Virus record (IMG/VR): IMGVR_UViG_3300036791_000325
Coordinates: 1 to 39,254 of that record
Reading direction: 5' to 3' (one strand)
DNA: 39,254 nt
From: a virus
Positions 16,101 to 22,587 of this stretch are shown here, piece after piece. The notes beneath the pieces are model-generated. The model saw only the letters and a program-made list of their open reading frames with translations, did not search any database and had not been told where the DNA came from. Positions within the stretch are counted from its first letter, which is position 1. Every line of letters starts with the position of its first letter. A program made the translations under genes and the position numbers.

Positions 16101-17842
16101 CTTATATTCTTGCTTTAGGAGTGGCGTTAGGTATTCTTGGTGCAGCATTTGCTATATTTGGTGTTGGCGTATTCTTAATTGCTAAAGCAATGGATATGCT
16201 TGCCAAATCTGGTGTAACAGGATCAGCTGCGTTTGTTAAATCCTTAGAAAATATGGGTAAAGCAATACCTGCATTTCTTAAAGGTGTCCTTGAAGGTTTG
16301 TTGGGTTTAGCTGATGTAATTATGAAATTTGCTCCACTGTTGGCTAAATTCTTAGTGACTATTCTTACAACTGTACTTGATGGCTTGATAAAACTTATTC
16401 CAAAAGCGCTTGTAATAGTAGGTCTTCTTATTAGTGGAATTTTAAATTTGCTTAAAACAAAGATTCCAGAATATGTTAATGCTGGACTAGAAATGATTCT
16501 TGGAATTCTTACAGGACTTCGAGATAATATTCCAAAAATTATAATCGTAGTCGGCGAAATCATAACTGGTTTTCTCAATGCGCTTGCAACCGAACTTCCT
16601 AAGATTGTTGATTCAGTAGCCAATCTTATTATTGCACTATTTACCAGTGTAGCGACAGCTGTTGGTAAGGTTGCAGGAACTTTGATGTTTGGCATCGGTA
16701 TTGCATTTATTAATGGATTTATGAGTGGAATTCTTGCTTCAGCTCCCGGTCCTGCAAAATGGTTTGCTAATTTGGCCGGTAATGTTCTTGGATGGATTGG
16801 AAATGTAGCAAGTACGCTAGTTACCAAGGGTAAGAATTTCATATCTGGTTTGTATTCTGGTATTACAACTCAAGCTTCTGGTGTAATTAGTTGGTTCCAG
16901 AGACTTCCTGCTAATATTCTTAGTTGGATTGGTAACGTCGCAGGTACACTTATTGGCTCTGGTAGGAATCTTATAAGTGGTCTATATAACGGAGTTACTG
17001 GAGCTATTGGTTCAGTATCAGGATGGTTTGCTCGTCTAGGTGGAAATATTCTTAGTTGGGTTGGCAATACTTTAGGTATTCTTGGCACCGCTGGTCGTAA
17101 TATTATGACTGGTCTATATAATGGTATCACAGCCGGTTGGGGTACTGTGTCAGGATGGATAAGCGGAATTGGTAGTCGTGCTGCAGGCGCTGTCGGAAAT
17201 CTAGGTGGCGTTCTTACTGGTGCAGGTAGAAGTATCATGGATGGTTTGTTGAGTGGTATAACAGATGCATGGAATAAGGTTGCTGGTACGCTTAGTGGAT
17301 TAGCTGATAAAATTAAGAGTCTTAAGGGACCCCCGAAGAAGGATGCTAAGCTACTCATTGAAAATGGTATGCTTATTATGCAGGGTCTTCAAAAAGGCAT
17401 TGAAGATGAATGGGATAATGTTGCTAATTGGCTGAGTTCTGTTGATCCAGCTGCTGAGCTTGACAAAAACATTGGCGATCGTATGTCTAATGTTTTGAAT
17501 TCAGCAATTAGCGATATGGTTGACCAACTTGGCAACATGCCTGAAATGACGCCAACAATAACCCCCGTTCTTGATTTAACTAATGTCGTTGCTGGTGCTA
17601 AGCAAATTTCTGATTATATTGCGGATCCAACGCTTACTCCAGCATATTCATACAATCAAGCAAGCACCATTGCCGCAGCTACCTCTATTCGACCCGATGA
17701 TACAACCAAAACTGATGCTGCTGGTGGAGCAGTGAAGTTTGAACAGAATATTTATGCTCCAACACAACTTTCTACAAGTGATATCTATAAGAATACTCGT
17801 AATCAGATAACAATGGCTAAGCAGGAGTTGAGTATCCCATGA
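13166..17842 (+). CDS. Tape measure protein
   Basis: 1558 residues, the longest gene. The ATG at 13166 follows GGAAGGAGGTGGAAA. The N terminus (VDERVVKMTFDNASFERRISS) and the following Gly/Ala-rich helical region are typical. A long hydrophobic centre (about residues 620-1180) would cross or insert into the host membrane. Two tandem repeat blocks are present, near nucleotides 15317-16060 (units starting xSWGEIxKGLAGIAGAL) and 16800-17290 (units with GRNxxSGLYNG and a Trp-rich part). The protein sets tail length and probably enters the host during DNA delivery. Confidence 0.95.
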   Translation: MASVDERVVKMTFDNASFERRISSTIDSINQLDKALQLKGAAKGISEVGDAADHVNLGGMADAVENISHKFSALGAIGFTVIQTLTNKGLGFIENVGKKALGSIFEGGTTRAKNLEQARFLFEGLGADVEASMESARKAVVGTAYGLDEAAKTAAQFGGSGIKAGDEMTAALRGVAGVAGMTGSSFSEISDIFTAAAGQGKVTGYTLERISMRGINVAAQLGKQLGKTEPQIRQMARDGEIDFKTFAKAMDDAFGKHAQEANKTYVGSLANMKAALSRLGAAFMTPHLTQQRDLFNAISPKVDDFTKAMKPLIKTFMDLKGVATGNLIKQINGLSFANLTKAIPNFSAGLKELYQSFSKILSIAGKSFKEIFPSSSTSIIITLANAFKKLADHLVITKDAATKIGTVFKGIFSILSIAWSIVKEGIKFIASLVGALLGLGGGPISDMFLKVANFFTALNKGIASPGNIKKFFDTLTNAVKVPIAFIQDLKDKIISFFKSDPVDKVSPAFGRVGDRFASLKDGLGKLGDIWAPLSKALGKVGEVLNTALQKIGGFFKDLGKNIASFMKSGDFKPVLDTINTALLGGIALLIARFLKGGININVAQGLMDKIGGMFDQLTGVLKAMETNINASTLMKIAEAMGILTLSVIALSLIDSAKLTKALTAMAVGFGELLGAFAILQKVTGTSGSVKFAAIAVGLQILAGAMLILSLAVALLAQLSWNDLEKGMGAILILLGSMVGVSLLLEGKGPTLAAAGVGIIGIATGIAILAGAVKLFGTMSYEAIGKGLAGVAGGLLVIAAVMKLMPLTMPLIGVGLLMVSFSLDVLAGAMKKMAKLSWGEIGKGLAGIAGALVIIALAMNLMPTTMVLTAAGLLLVAIALQGISKALAAVGGLSWGEIAKGLVGIAGALVLLAAAMYVMQGTILGAVAMTIAAAALTILIGVIKGFAGVSWGDLLHGLAALALALAAIALASIALSPAVPYILALGVALGILGAAFAIFGVGVFLIAKAMDMLAKSGVTGSAAFVKSLENMGKAIPAFLKGVLEGLLGLADVIMKFAPLLAKFLVTILTTVLDGLIKLIPKALVIVGLLISGILNLLKTKIPEYVNAGLEMILGILTGLRDNIPKIIIVVGEIITGFLNALATELPKIVDSVANLIIALFTSVATAVGKVAGTLMFGIGIAFINGFMSGILASAPGPAKWFANLAGNVLGWIGNVASTLVTKGKNFISGLYSGITTQASGVISWFQRLPANILSWIGNVAGTLIGSGRNLISGLYNGVTGAIGSVSGWFARLGGNILSWVGNTLGILGTAGRNIMTGLYNGITAGWGTVSGWISGIGSRAAGAVGNLGGVLTGAGRSIMDGLLSGITDAWNKVAGTLSGLADKIKSLKGPPKKDAKLLIENGMLIMQGLQKGIEDEWDNVANWLSSVDPAAELDKNIGDRMSNVLNSAISDMVDQLGNMPEMTPTITPVLDLTNVVAGAKQISDYIADPTLTPAYSYNQASTIAAATSIRPDDTTKTDAAGGAVKFEQNIYAPTQLSTSDIYKNTRNQITMAKQELSIP
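15317..16060 (+). repeat. About 60-residue tandem repeats in tape measure protein
   Basis: Five or so degenerate units, each beginning LSW-N/G-D/E-x-x-KG followed by a hydrophobic Ala/Gly/Ile/Leu stretch. They are seen as LSWNDLEKG, MSYEAIGKG, LSWGEIGKG, LSWGEIAKG and VSWGDLLHG. Each unit resembles a membrane-inserting hairpin. Confidence 0.75.
16800..17290 (+). repeat. About 36-residue tandem repeats in tape measure protein
   Basis: Four or five units with the pattern G-K/R-N-x-x-x-GLYxGIT followed by a Trp-containing segment (SWFQRL, GWFARL, GWISGI). Trp-containing tandem units of this kind are known in tape measure proteins, where they may match tail tube repeats. Confidence 0.7.
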
Positions 17843-18684
17843 GAGTCACTAACGTAAGTTTATATTCCAACAACATAGAAACCGTCGCGTTTAGTTTAAG
17901 TCAAGCAGAGCCAGATGCTCAATATTATGTTAGAGATATGACTGGATTAGATAGTGAAGATTTAATCCCTAGATTTTATGGATTTGGTGCACAAACAAAA
18001 ATCAAATTTTATGATTTTGTATTAAAACCAAGACTTATTGTTATTCGATTTGTATTAAATCCACGATTTAATCTTGATGAATCATATTCTGATGTTCGTG
18101 ATGCCTTATACAAATCCATTTCTTCGGCTAGAAGTGGATTAATTTATTTGCATTTTAACTCCGGGGGGACAACCGTAGCAAGGATCTCTGGTTTTATTAC
18201 TAAATTTGAAGTTCCATATTTTACTCCACTTCCAGAAGTTCAACTTTCAATTAAATGTGATGATCCGATGCTTAGAGGTATTAATCCAGTTTTTTACAAA
18301 CAAGCTGAACTTAAAACTGTTAACCCAATTATTATTCCAGACAGTATGTCTACTGCTCCTCACGGATTTTCGTTTCAAGTAACTTTTAAAGCTGCTTGCC
18401 CTTCTTTTACTATTCAAGATCAGCAAAGTAATCCAGATTGGAAATTTCAAGTTATTCCTGCTGGAGGATTTCTTGCTGGTGATGTTCTTAATTTCTCAAG
18501 TGATTACGTTAATAAACAACTTTATCTTACTCGAGGCGGGGTAATTACATATTTGGTTGATAAGATTACTACGGATTCGATTTGGCCAACCATATTTCCA
18601 GGAATGACCACACTTTATTTTGTAGATATTGCTAATTTCGATTGGAATAATCTAGAATATTACGCTACGTATTGGGGGGTGTAA
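17839..18684 (+). CDS. Distal tail protein (Dit-like)
   Basis: 281 residues, overlapping the tape measure stop by four bases. The N-terminal half is a beta-rich ring-forming domain with the typical stretch IVIRFVLNPRF...SSARSGLIYLHF; the C-terminal half is a beta-sandwich-like part. Position right after the tape measure and before the Gp37-like gene fits a Dit protein, the hub that joins tail tube to tip. Confidence 0.7.
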   Translation: MRVTNVSLYSNNIETVAFSLSQAEPDAQYYVRDMTGLDSEDLIPRFYGFGAQTKIKFYDFVLKPRLIVIRFVLNPRFNLDESYSDVRDALYKSISSARSGLIYLHFNSGGTTVARISGFITKFEVPYFTPLPEVQLSIKCDDPMLRGINPVFYKQAELKTVNPIIIPDSMSTAPHGFSFQVTFKAACPSFTIQDQQSNPDWKFQVIPAGGFLAGDVLNFSSDYVNKQLYLTRGGVITYLVDKITTDSIWPTIFPGMTTLYFVDIANFDWNNLEYYATYWGV

Positions 18685-18686
18685 AT

Positions 18687-19829
18687 TTGAACTTATTTAA
18701 ATACGTAACCACTACTGACCCAACAATTTTAGATCAAGGAGAGATGTTTAAAGCTCCTAAAAGCATCATGTGGGCTGAACGTTATAGAGATCCTGGAGAA
18801 TTTGAATTAGTTGATAATCTTAGCTCAGGACTTGTGGATATTTTGCCAATTGGAACATTAATTTCTCATTACGGAACTCTCGAAGTAATGATTGTAGAAA
18901 ATCAAGAAATTGATGATAGTAAAGAAGAAGACCCCGTAATAAAAATTACTGGTAGATCTTTGGAGTCATCTCTTGAGAATCGTATTGTTGGAACTAATCA
19001 AATTCGAGCAAACCCTATTATTGGGCTTGGATATAATTTAGCTGCTGCAAATACTTGGAATCAAATTGTTCTTTTGATAAATGACCACATTAATAATAAT
19101 GTAAACATTAATGATAATTTCGGAAATATTTCCGCTGCTTCAATTGTTAGTGGAATTACTGGTGTCAGTGAGGCTAGACTTCTTAAACCAGAAGCAGTTG
19201 ATAAGGCTGTATTGGATTTACTCGCTATTGATGATTGCGGAATTAAAGTTATTCGTAGAAATACATTTGGCGCTCCTGGTGGAAGCGCTACTCAAACAGT
19301 GTTTTGCGTGCATAATGGTATAAATAGATCAAACACAGTTATATTCTCATGGCAAGGTGGAGATCTTGATATAGTTGACTATTTGTGGACAGATAAGCCA
19401 TTAAAGAACTCAGCTATGATAATTGGACGATATGTGAACACATATGTCGATACTGCTAATGTGACTAAATTTAATCGCAAAACTATGATTGTACCTGCTG
19501 ATGATATTGACGGATATTTAACTGCTGCGCCGTCTGGGGCTACATTGAACAATATTGTTGCTCAAATGCAAACAAGAGGAAGACAGGCATTAGAGAAACA
19601 GAACCGTCTTACCATTTCAAGGGCCGATATTTCAAATTTATCGAAATACCATTATCGGCAAGATTACAATATAGGGGATTTGATCTCTTTAGATGGTAAT
19701 TTTGGTCAAATTGCGGTTATGAGGGTTTTTGAATATGTTGAGATTCAAGATGAAAACGGAGAAAGCGGACATCCGACGTTTTCTATCCCTGGGCCTCCCT
19801 CAACGTCAATTCTTTATGAGACGGCATGA
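18687..19829 (+). CDS. Gp37-like tail-tip (Tal-type) protein
   Basis: 380 residues. A TTG at 18687 follows the GGGGGGTG site; the in-frame TTG at 18672 lies within that site. The N terminus LFKYVTTTDPTILDQGE...SIMWAERYRDPGEFEL and the later NRLTISRADISNLSKYHYRQDYNIGDLISL match the Gp37/Gp68-like family of phage tail-tip proteins. It should form the base of the tip complex under the Dit hub. The C-terminal end is rich in Gly and Pro. Confidence 0.75.
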   Translation: MNLFKYVTTTDPTILDQGEMFKAPKSIMWAERYRDPGEFELVDNLSSGLVDILPIGTLISHYGTLEVMIVENQEIDDSKEEDPVIKITGRSLESSLENRIVGTNQIRANPIIGLGYNLAAANTWNQIVLLINDHINNNVNINDNFGNISAASIVSGITGVSEARLLKPEAVDKAVLDLLAIDDCGIKVIRRNTFGAPGGSATQTVFCVHNGINRSNTVIFSWQGGDLDIVDYLWTDKPLKNSAMIIGRYVNTYVDTANVTKFNRKTMIVPADDIDGYLTAAPSGATLNNIVAQMQTRGRQALEKQNRLTISRADISNLSKYHYRQDYNIGDLISLDGNFGQIAVMRVFEYVEIQDENGESGHPTFSIPGPPSTSILYETA

Positions 19830-20050
19830 TCTATATAATCCTAATTGTTATAATAATCATAATAACGCCAATAACTCAGATATATTTGATAAGACGTAGA
19901 ACAAAGCCCGTAGGGCAAATTGTAATTACGGTCGATGAACGAGGAAAGAAGTTATTTTCTTTGGAATTAGACAAAAATCCTGATGAAATCGCAAATATGA
20001 CTAATATCGTCTTCAAAGTTGTAAATTTACTGGAAGACGACTCTGAATGA
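19826..20050 (+). CDS. Small membrane-anchored protein
   Basis: 74 residues overlapping the tail-tip stop by four bases. A strong N-terminal membrane segment (about residues 2-23, nearly all Ile, Leu, Val) is followed by a basic RRRTKP junction, so the remainder (about 50 residues with VGQIVITVDE and LFSLELDKNPDEI) should be cytoplasmic. Proteins with this build recur at the end of tail operons in Gram-positive phages. The role is unknown. Confidence 0.65.
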   Translation: MIYIILIVIIIIITPITQIYLIRRRTKPVGQIVITVDERGKKLFSLELDKNPDEIANMTNIVFKVVNLLEDDSE

Positions 20051-20053
20051 TCT

Positions 20054-20085
20054 TTCGCAATTTAAACAACTCTTATAATGGAGAC
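20054..20085 (+). promoter_or_regulatory. Phage-type promoter P1
   Basis: TTCGCA at 20054, invariant ACAA six bases later, and TATAAT at 20074, followed by GGAGAC. The gap between the first box and TATAAT is 14 bases. It lies directly before the gene at 20101 and is almost identical to P2 at 20877. Confidence 0.75.
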
Positions 20086-20100
20086 TATTAAAGGAGAATA

Positions 20101-20400
20101 ATGTTAGAAAGATTGGTTAAAAAGAAGCCATCAATTCTGGATGAGCCAATTGCAAAGCTTTTGACTAAATTGAATACGCTTAAACCAGATTCTGAAGAAT
20201 ATTCAAAGACAATAGACCATTTGGAAAGATTGAATCGAATGAAGGCTGAAGAGCGCGGACCTCGAGTCAATCCGGATGCATGGGCGGTTGTTGCTGGGAA
20301 TCTTCTCGGAATTCTGATTATCGTAGCATATGAGCAGAAGCATGTTATGGTGTCGAAGGGATTGGGGTTTGTTATCAAACCGAGAGATCCTCACATTTGA
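20101..20400 (+). CDS. Small conserved phage protein, possible membrane segment
   Basis: 99 residues after AAAGGAG, first gene behind promoter P1. The N-terminal half is charged and helical. The C-terminal half (NPDAWAVVAGNLLGILIIVAYEQKHVMVSKGLGF) contains one hydrophobic segment that could span or attach to a membrane. I recognise this protein type from other phages, but no function is known. A hairpin terminator follows. Confidence 0.65.
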   Translation: MLERLVKKKPSILDEPIAKLLTKLNTLKPDSEEYSKTIDHLERLNRMKAEERGPRVNPDAWAVVAGNLLGILIIVAYEQKHVMVSKGLGFVIKPRDPHI

Positions 20401-20419
20401 CCCCAGATGTAGCGAACAG

Positions 20420-20457
20420 CACGGGAGTTGTGAAATTTACACAGCTCCTGTGTTTTT
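20420..20457 (+). terminator. Intrinsic terminator
   Basis: CACGGGAGTTGTG pairs with CACAGCTCCTGTG through 13 positions including G-U pairs, with a short AAATTTA loop and a T-run after it. Confidence 0.8.
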
Positions 20458-20606
20458 CGCAATTATTATATTTTTTCCACTTGTTTTTAATAAAAAGACC
20501 CCCATATTTGGCTTTCTAAGCCGTTTAACCGAAATAAATGGGTAAAGATACCAGAAATGTCGTTCATCGTCTCAGAACGGCTTACAGAACCGATAGGAGA
20601 AAATCA

Positions 20607-20831
20607 ATGGATAACGACGCTATTTTGTGGGCATTTCAGCATTTTTACCATATGGATAAGGCTAACGCTTGTATGCATTGCTCTCCAGTCAGATTTAGTC
20701 CTATAACTTTTAGATTATTGGATTCTTTAATGTCTGATTGGCCTGTAGATGAGGATATTTCTCAAGAAATGGCTGAAGTTAGAAGTCATGTAAACCAATA
20801 CGCATTAGATCAAGGTCGGATTGCAGAGTAA
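20607..20831 (+). CDS. Small protein of unknown function
   Basis: 74 residues from the ATG at 20607, preceded by AGGAGA at the right distance; an in-frame ATG at 20538 has no ribosome site. The region ILWAFQHFYHMDKANACMHCSP contains a CxxC-like pair (C-M-H-C) with nearby histidines that could bind a metal. No TTCGCA-type promoter precedes it, so it may depend on another promoter or on read-through. Confidence 0.6.
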   Translation: MDNDAILWAFQHFYHMDKANACMHCSPVRFSPITFRLLDSLMSDWPVDEDISQEMAEVRSHVNQYALDQGRIAE

Positions 20832-20876
20832 TTATATTTGAGTAAAAAATCCCAGGGGGAGATTTCCGAAAACTAA

Positions 20877-20908
20877 TTCGCAATTTAAACAACTCTTATA
20901 ATGGGGAC
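20877..20908 (+). promoter_or_regulatory. Phage-type promoter P2
   Basis: TTCGCA at 20877, ACAA, and TATAAT at 20897 with a 14-base gap, followed by GGGGAC. Over 30 bases it differs from P1 at only one position, indicating recent duplication or strong constraint. Confidence 0.75.
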
Positions 20909-20930
20909 TATATTTGATAAGGAGATTGAA

Positions 20931-21140
20931 ATGCTTAATCGCGAAATTAAAGTGGACCTAGTGAAAAAAGGTAAGTCACAAGAAATTGAGACCGACCAAT
21001 TAAAAATGACGTTTAATGAGAAAGCTGAGGTAATCAGTGATATTGTTGGCGAGAATATTAAAAAGATTGGCGTCGCAGTTTGTGTGTACGTACTTTTGGA
21101 CACAGTTCGCAAAGTCGCGGTTGCCTCAGTAACCCACTGA
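20931..21140 (+). CDS. Small protein with hydrophobic C-terminal segment
   Basis: 69 residues from the ATG at 20931 after AAGGAGA; an in-frame ATG at 20901 lies within the promoter TATAATG and is rejected. The N-terminal 45 residues are charged; residues about 46-63 (IGVAVCVYVLLDTVRKVAVA) may attach to the membrane. A one-gene unit with its own promoter and terminator. Function unknown. Confidence 0.65.
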   Translation: MLNREIKVDLVKKGKSQEIETDQLKMTFNEKAEVISDIVGENIKKIGVAVCVYVLLDTVRKVAVASVTH

Positions 21141-21151
21141 TGTAACCCGAA

Positions 21152-21179
21152 GGGAAAGCCTACAAAGGCTTTCCTTTTT
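21152..21179 (+). terminator. Intrinsic terminator
   Basis: GGAAAGCC and GGCTTTCC form an eight-pair stem with a TACAAA loop and a TTTTT tail. Confidence 0.9.
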
Positions 21180-21180
21180 G

Positions 21181-21212
21181 CTCGCAAAAATTACAACGCA
21201 TATAATGGAGAC
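21181..21212 (+). promoter_or_regulatory. Phage-type promoter P3
   Basis: CTCGCA at 21181 (one mismatch from TTCGCA), ACAA, and TATAAT at 21201 with the 14-base gap, followed by GGAGAC. It starts two bases after the preceding terminator. Confidence 0.75.
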
Positions 21213-21227
21213 TATAAAGGAGAATTA

Positions 21228-21428
21228 ATGTTTAAGAACCTAATTTCGAAAGTCTTTAATAACGAGAGTGATGAGAACGTAAATGTTTTGAATGATGAAG
21301 TTACCCTGAAGGCGCTTTGCGCTTATCGGGATAGCCTTGTTGTGTCAGACGATTGCGTTTGGGATGAACTCGAGGCTGTTGAAGAAGAGATTGATAAAGT
21401 TTGGAACAGGATGCCCGTAAGGTCATAA
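21228..21428 (+). CDS. Small acidic protein of unknown function
   Basis: 66 residues after AAAGGAG, the only gene between P3 and the next terminator. It is acidic and helical (VWDELEAVEEEIDKVWNRM), without membrane segment or motif. Small acidic early phage proteins often bind host enzymes, but nothing here shows that directly. Confidence 0.65.
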   Translation: MFKNLISKVFNNESDENVNVLNDEVTLKALCAYRDSLVVSDDCVWDELEAVEEEIDKVWNRMPVRS

Positions 21429-21429
21429 A

Positions 21430-21461
21430 GCTAAGGCCCAATAACAAGGGCTTTAGTTTTT
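21430..21461 (+). terminator. Intrinsic terminator
   Basis: CTAAGGCCC pairs with GGGCTTTAG (one G-U pair), followed by TTTTT. Confidence 0.85.
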
Positions 21462-21462
21462 C

Positions 21463-21494
21463 TTCGCAGAAATTACAACGCATATAATGAGAGA
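21463..21494 (+). promoter_or_regulatory. Phage-type promoter P4
   Basis: TTCGCA at 21463, ACAA, and TATAAT at 21483 with a 14-base gap, then GAGAGA. It begins immediately after a terminator. Confidence 0.75.
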
Positions 21495-21514
21495 ATTACT
21501 ACAAAGGAGTAATA

Positions 21515-21730
21515 ATGGAAAACGATGTTGTTGATCATGTTAGTCTTTGGAACAAGACCACGAGTCAAGTTACCGTTGGAGATCAGCTGAAAGTTGCTGG
21601 TATGACAGGCTTAATTGCCGTCGCCGTACCTGCAATTGTAAGCGGGATCGCCATTGGAGGTTGCACTCTGTGGGAGAAGTTTCAGAGTCATCGGAAGAAC
21701 AACAAGTCCGAAATTGAGTCCGAAGTTTGA
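21515..21730 (+). CDS. Small membrane protein
   Basis: 71 residues after AAAGGAG. One membrane segment at about residues 29-49 (AGMTGLIAVAVPAIVSGIAIGG), followed by a basic and then acidic C terminus (HRKNNKSEIESEV). A one-gene unit between P4 and a terminator. Function unknown. Confidence 0.65.
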   Translation: MENDVVDHVSLWNKTTSQVTVGDQLKVAGMTGLIAVAVPAIVSGIAIGGCTLWEKFQSHRKNNKSEIESEV

Positions 21731-21737
21731 AACTCAT

Positions 21738-21769
21738 AAGGAGATATCTAACAAGATATTTCCTTTTTT
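21738..21769 (+). terminator. Intrinsic terminator with SD-like stem
   Basis: GGAGATATC pairs with GATATTTCC (one G-U pair), loop TAACAA, then TTTTTT. The 5' arm carries AAGGAG, a pattern shared with the terminators at 23668 and 33313. Confidence 0.85.
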
Positions 21770-21773
21770 CGAG

Positions 21774-21805
21774 TTCGCAAAAAAAACAAGGCTTATAGTG
21801 AAGAG
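21774..21805 (+). promoter_or_regulatory. Phage-type promoter P5 (TATAGT class)
   Basis: TTCGCA at 21774, a run of A, ACAA, and TATAGT at 21794 with a 14-base gap, then GAAGAG. It drives a short RNA unit and not a clear protein gene. A near copy is P6, 111 bases downstream. Confidence 0.7.
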
Positions 21806-21877
21806 AGTAAGAAATCCTAAAGTAAAGGATGACGAAGATGGATCGAGACTAAAGATTTTCATCGAGTCTCTTTTTTT
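21800..21877 (+). ncRNA. Candidate small RNA a
   Basis: About 75 bases between promoter P5 and a U-run, without a convincing gene; only a seven-codon frame (ATG ACG AAG ATG GAT CGA GAC stop) follows an AAAGG. Visible stems: ATCCT with AGGAT near 21814, and the terminal stem GAGACT (21845) with AGTCTC (21865), followed by seven T. The bases AAGAGA just after the TATA box can also pair with TCTCTT at the 3' end. Exact 5' end unknown. Confidence 0.6.
21845..21877 (+). terminator. Intrinsic terminator of small RNA a
   Basis: GAGACT and AGTCTC enclose an inner GAT/ATC pair and are followed by TTTTTTT. Confidence 0.8.
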
Positions 21878-21884
21878 CTGCGAG

Positions 21885-21916
21885 TTCGCAAAAAAAACAA
21901 CCCTTATAGTGAGAGG
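21885..21916 (+). promoter_or_regulatory. Phage-type promoter P6 (TATAGT class)
   Basis: TTCGCA at 21885, A-run, ACAA, TATAGT at 21905 with a 14-base gap, then GAGAGG. From CGAGTTCGC to TATAGTGA it is nearly identical to P5. Confidence 0.7.
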
Positions 21917-22027
21917 AAGACGAGACACTAATGTGTAGGTGAAAGACCTACCCGTCTGGTGCAGGAGCTATACTGCAAAATCATAGTTTTAGTTGGGCTA
22001 TGAACCTAAACCTCTCATTTCATTTTT
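21911..22027 (+). ncRNA. Candidate structured small RNA b
   Basis: About 115 bases after P6 with no open frame of useful length. Pairings visible: GAGAGG (21911) with CCTCTC (22011), closing the whole element; AGACG (21918) with CGTCT (21953); inside it GTAGGT (21935) with ACCTAC (21946); TGCAG (21960) with CTGCA (21973); TCATAG (21981) with CTATGA (21998). The 3' end ATTTCATTTTT is U-rich. This is a multi-branched fold. Whether GAGAGG is transcribed depends on the start site. It also lies upstream of the gene at 22054 and could be a leader. Confidence 0.6.
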
Positions 22028-22053
22028 GAGGTGATAATTATAGAAAGAAGATA

Positions 22054-22431
22054 ATGGAAAAATTTAAAGATCACATTAAGCGAAATCAAAAGCGTTATAT
22101 TTTTGGTGGGATTGCATTCGCAGGAATTACAACGCTTATAGTGAGAGGACGTCACGCCACTATGCAGAGCGTAGTGGATGGACCTTCGCAGGTTACCGTG
22201 CGTCCTTTCTCACTTTTTTCGAAACAAGACAATCAAATTGTAACAACTATTCATAATTCTACTCGAGGGCATCCAGGCTTTCGTGTTCTAAATCTTGAGC
22301 ATATGATTGATTTTAATACTCAAGGAGAAACAGCAAAAGCTTTTGGTATTTCACCAGCCATGCTTTCAAGTCATCTTAATGGCAAAATTGATAATGTAAA
22401 CGGTTTGCATTTCGAAAGAATAGCGGCGTAA
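22054..22431 (+). CDS. Membrane-anchored protein with NUMOD1-like C-terminal domain
   Basis: 125 residues. A basic N terminus (KDHIKRNQKR) precedes one membrane segment (YIFGGIAFAGITTLIV, about 15-30). The C-terminal third (RGHPGFRVLNLE and then AKAFGISPAMLSSHLNGKIDNVNGLHFERI) resembles the NUMOD1/HTH-like module of phage proteins, with a helix-turn-helix-type core. Codons for about residues 22-55 coincide with a complete TATAGT-class promoter, a hairpin-rich stretch and a U-run (see P7 and small RNA c). The ribosome site AGAAAGAAGATA is weak. The protein is probably real because both flanks look conserved. Confidence 0.65.
   Translation: MEKFKDHIKRNQKRYIFGGIAFAGITTLIVRGRHATMQSVVDGPSQVTVRPFSLFSKQDNQIVTTIHNSTRGHPGFRVLNLEHMIDFNTQGETAKAFGISPAMLSSHLNGKIDNVNGLHFERIAA
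22117..22148 (+). promoter_or_regulatory. Phage-type promoter P7, inside a coding sequence (TATAGT class)
   Basis: TTCGCA at 22117, ACAA, and TATAGT at 22137 with the exact 14-base gap, then GAGAGG. It is read in frame as FAGITTLIVRGR of the protein at 22054. Confidence 0.65.
22143..22219 (+). ncRNA. Candidate small RNA c, embedded in a gene
   Basis: Behind P7 lie CCACTA (22157) paired with TAGTGG (22172), ACCT (22182) with AGGT (22190) around a TCGC tetraloop, and a closing stem GTGAGA-GGACG (22141-22151) with CGTCC-TT-TCTCAC (22201-22213), followed immediately by TTTTTT. The stem pairs 11 bases with a two-base bulge and ends in a textbook U-run. The unit lies wholly inside the gene at 22054. 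A chance fold is possible, but promoter, stem and U-run together are striking. Confidence 0.55.
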
Positions 22432-22440
22432 GGAGAAATT

Positions 22441-22587
22441 GTGGAAACAAAGTATTATATTTATCAAACCCCTAAGAAGAAGCATTATGGTTTTTGGAAA
22501 TTCTTGCTGGATATCTTTATGACGTGTATCACATCTGGATTCTGGCTGATCTGGATATTTGTAAGGGAGATGCGGAAAGCACGATGA
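22441..22587 (+). CDS. 48-residue membrane protein
   Basis: GTG start after AAGGAGAAATT. The product has a Tyr/Lys-rich N terminus (YYIYQTPKKKHYGFWKFL) and a hydrophobic segment (LLDIFMTCITSGFWLIWIFV) ending in REMRKAR. I recognise this type as common in Gram-positive phages, of unknown role. It overlaps the next start as ATGA. Confidence 0.7.
   Translation: METKYYIYQTPKKKHYGFWKFLLDIFMTCITSGFWLIWIFVREMRKAR

Noticed and set aside
14341-17358. Long open frames on the - strand inside the tape measure gene
   Set aside because: They are antisense shadows of the repetitive Ala/Gly-rich coding sequence, with no ribosome sites and no recognisable product.
20456-20485. TTCGCA followed by ATTATTATATTTTTT as a promoter for the gene at 20607
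   Set aside because: The ACAA element is missing and the TATA-like bases are at the wrong distance. It overlaps the terminator tail.
20538-20606. Longer start for the small gene at 20607
   Set aside because: The ATG at 20538 has no ribosome site, while AGGAGA stands correctly before 20607.
21654-21938. 94-codon frame spanning promoters P5 and P6
   Set aside because: It runs through a terminator, two promoters and RNA a. The repeated FAKKT segments are only translations of the promoter copies.
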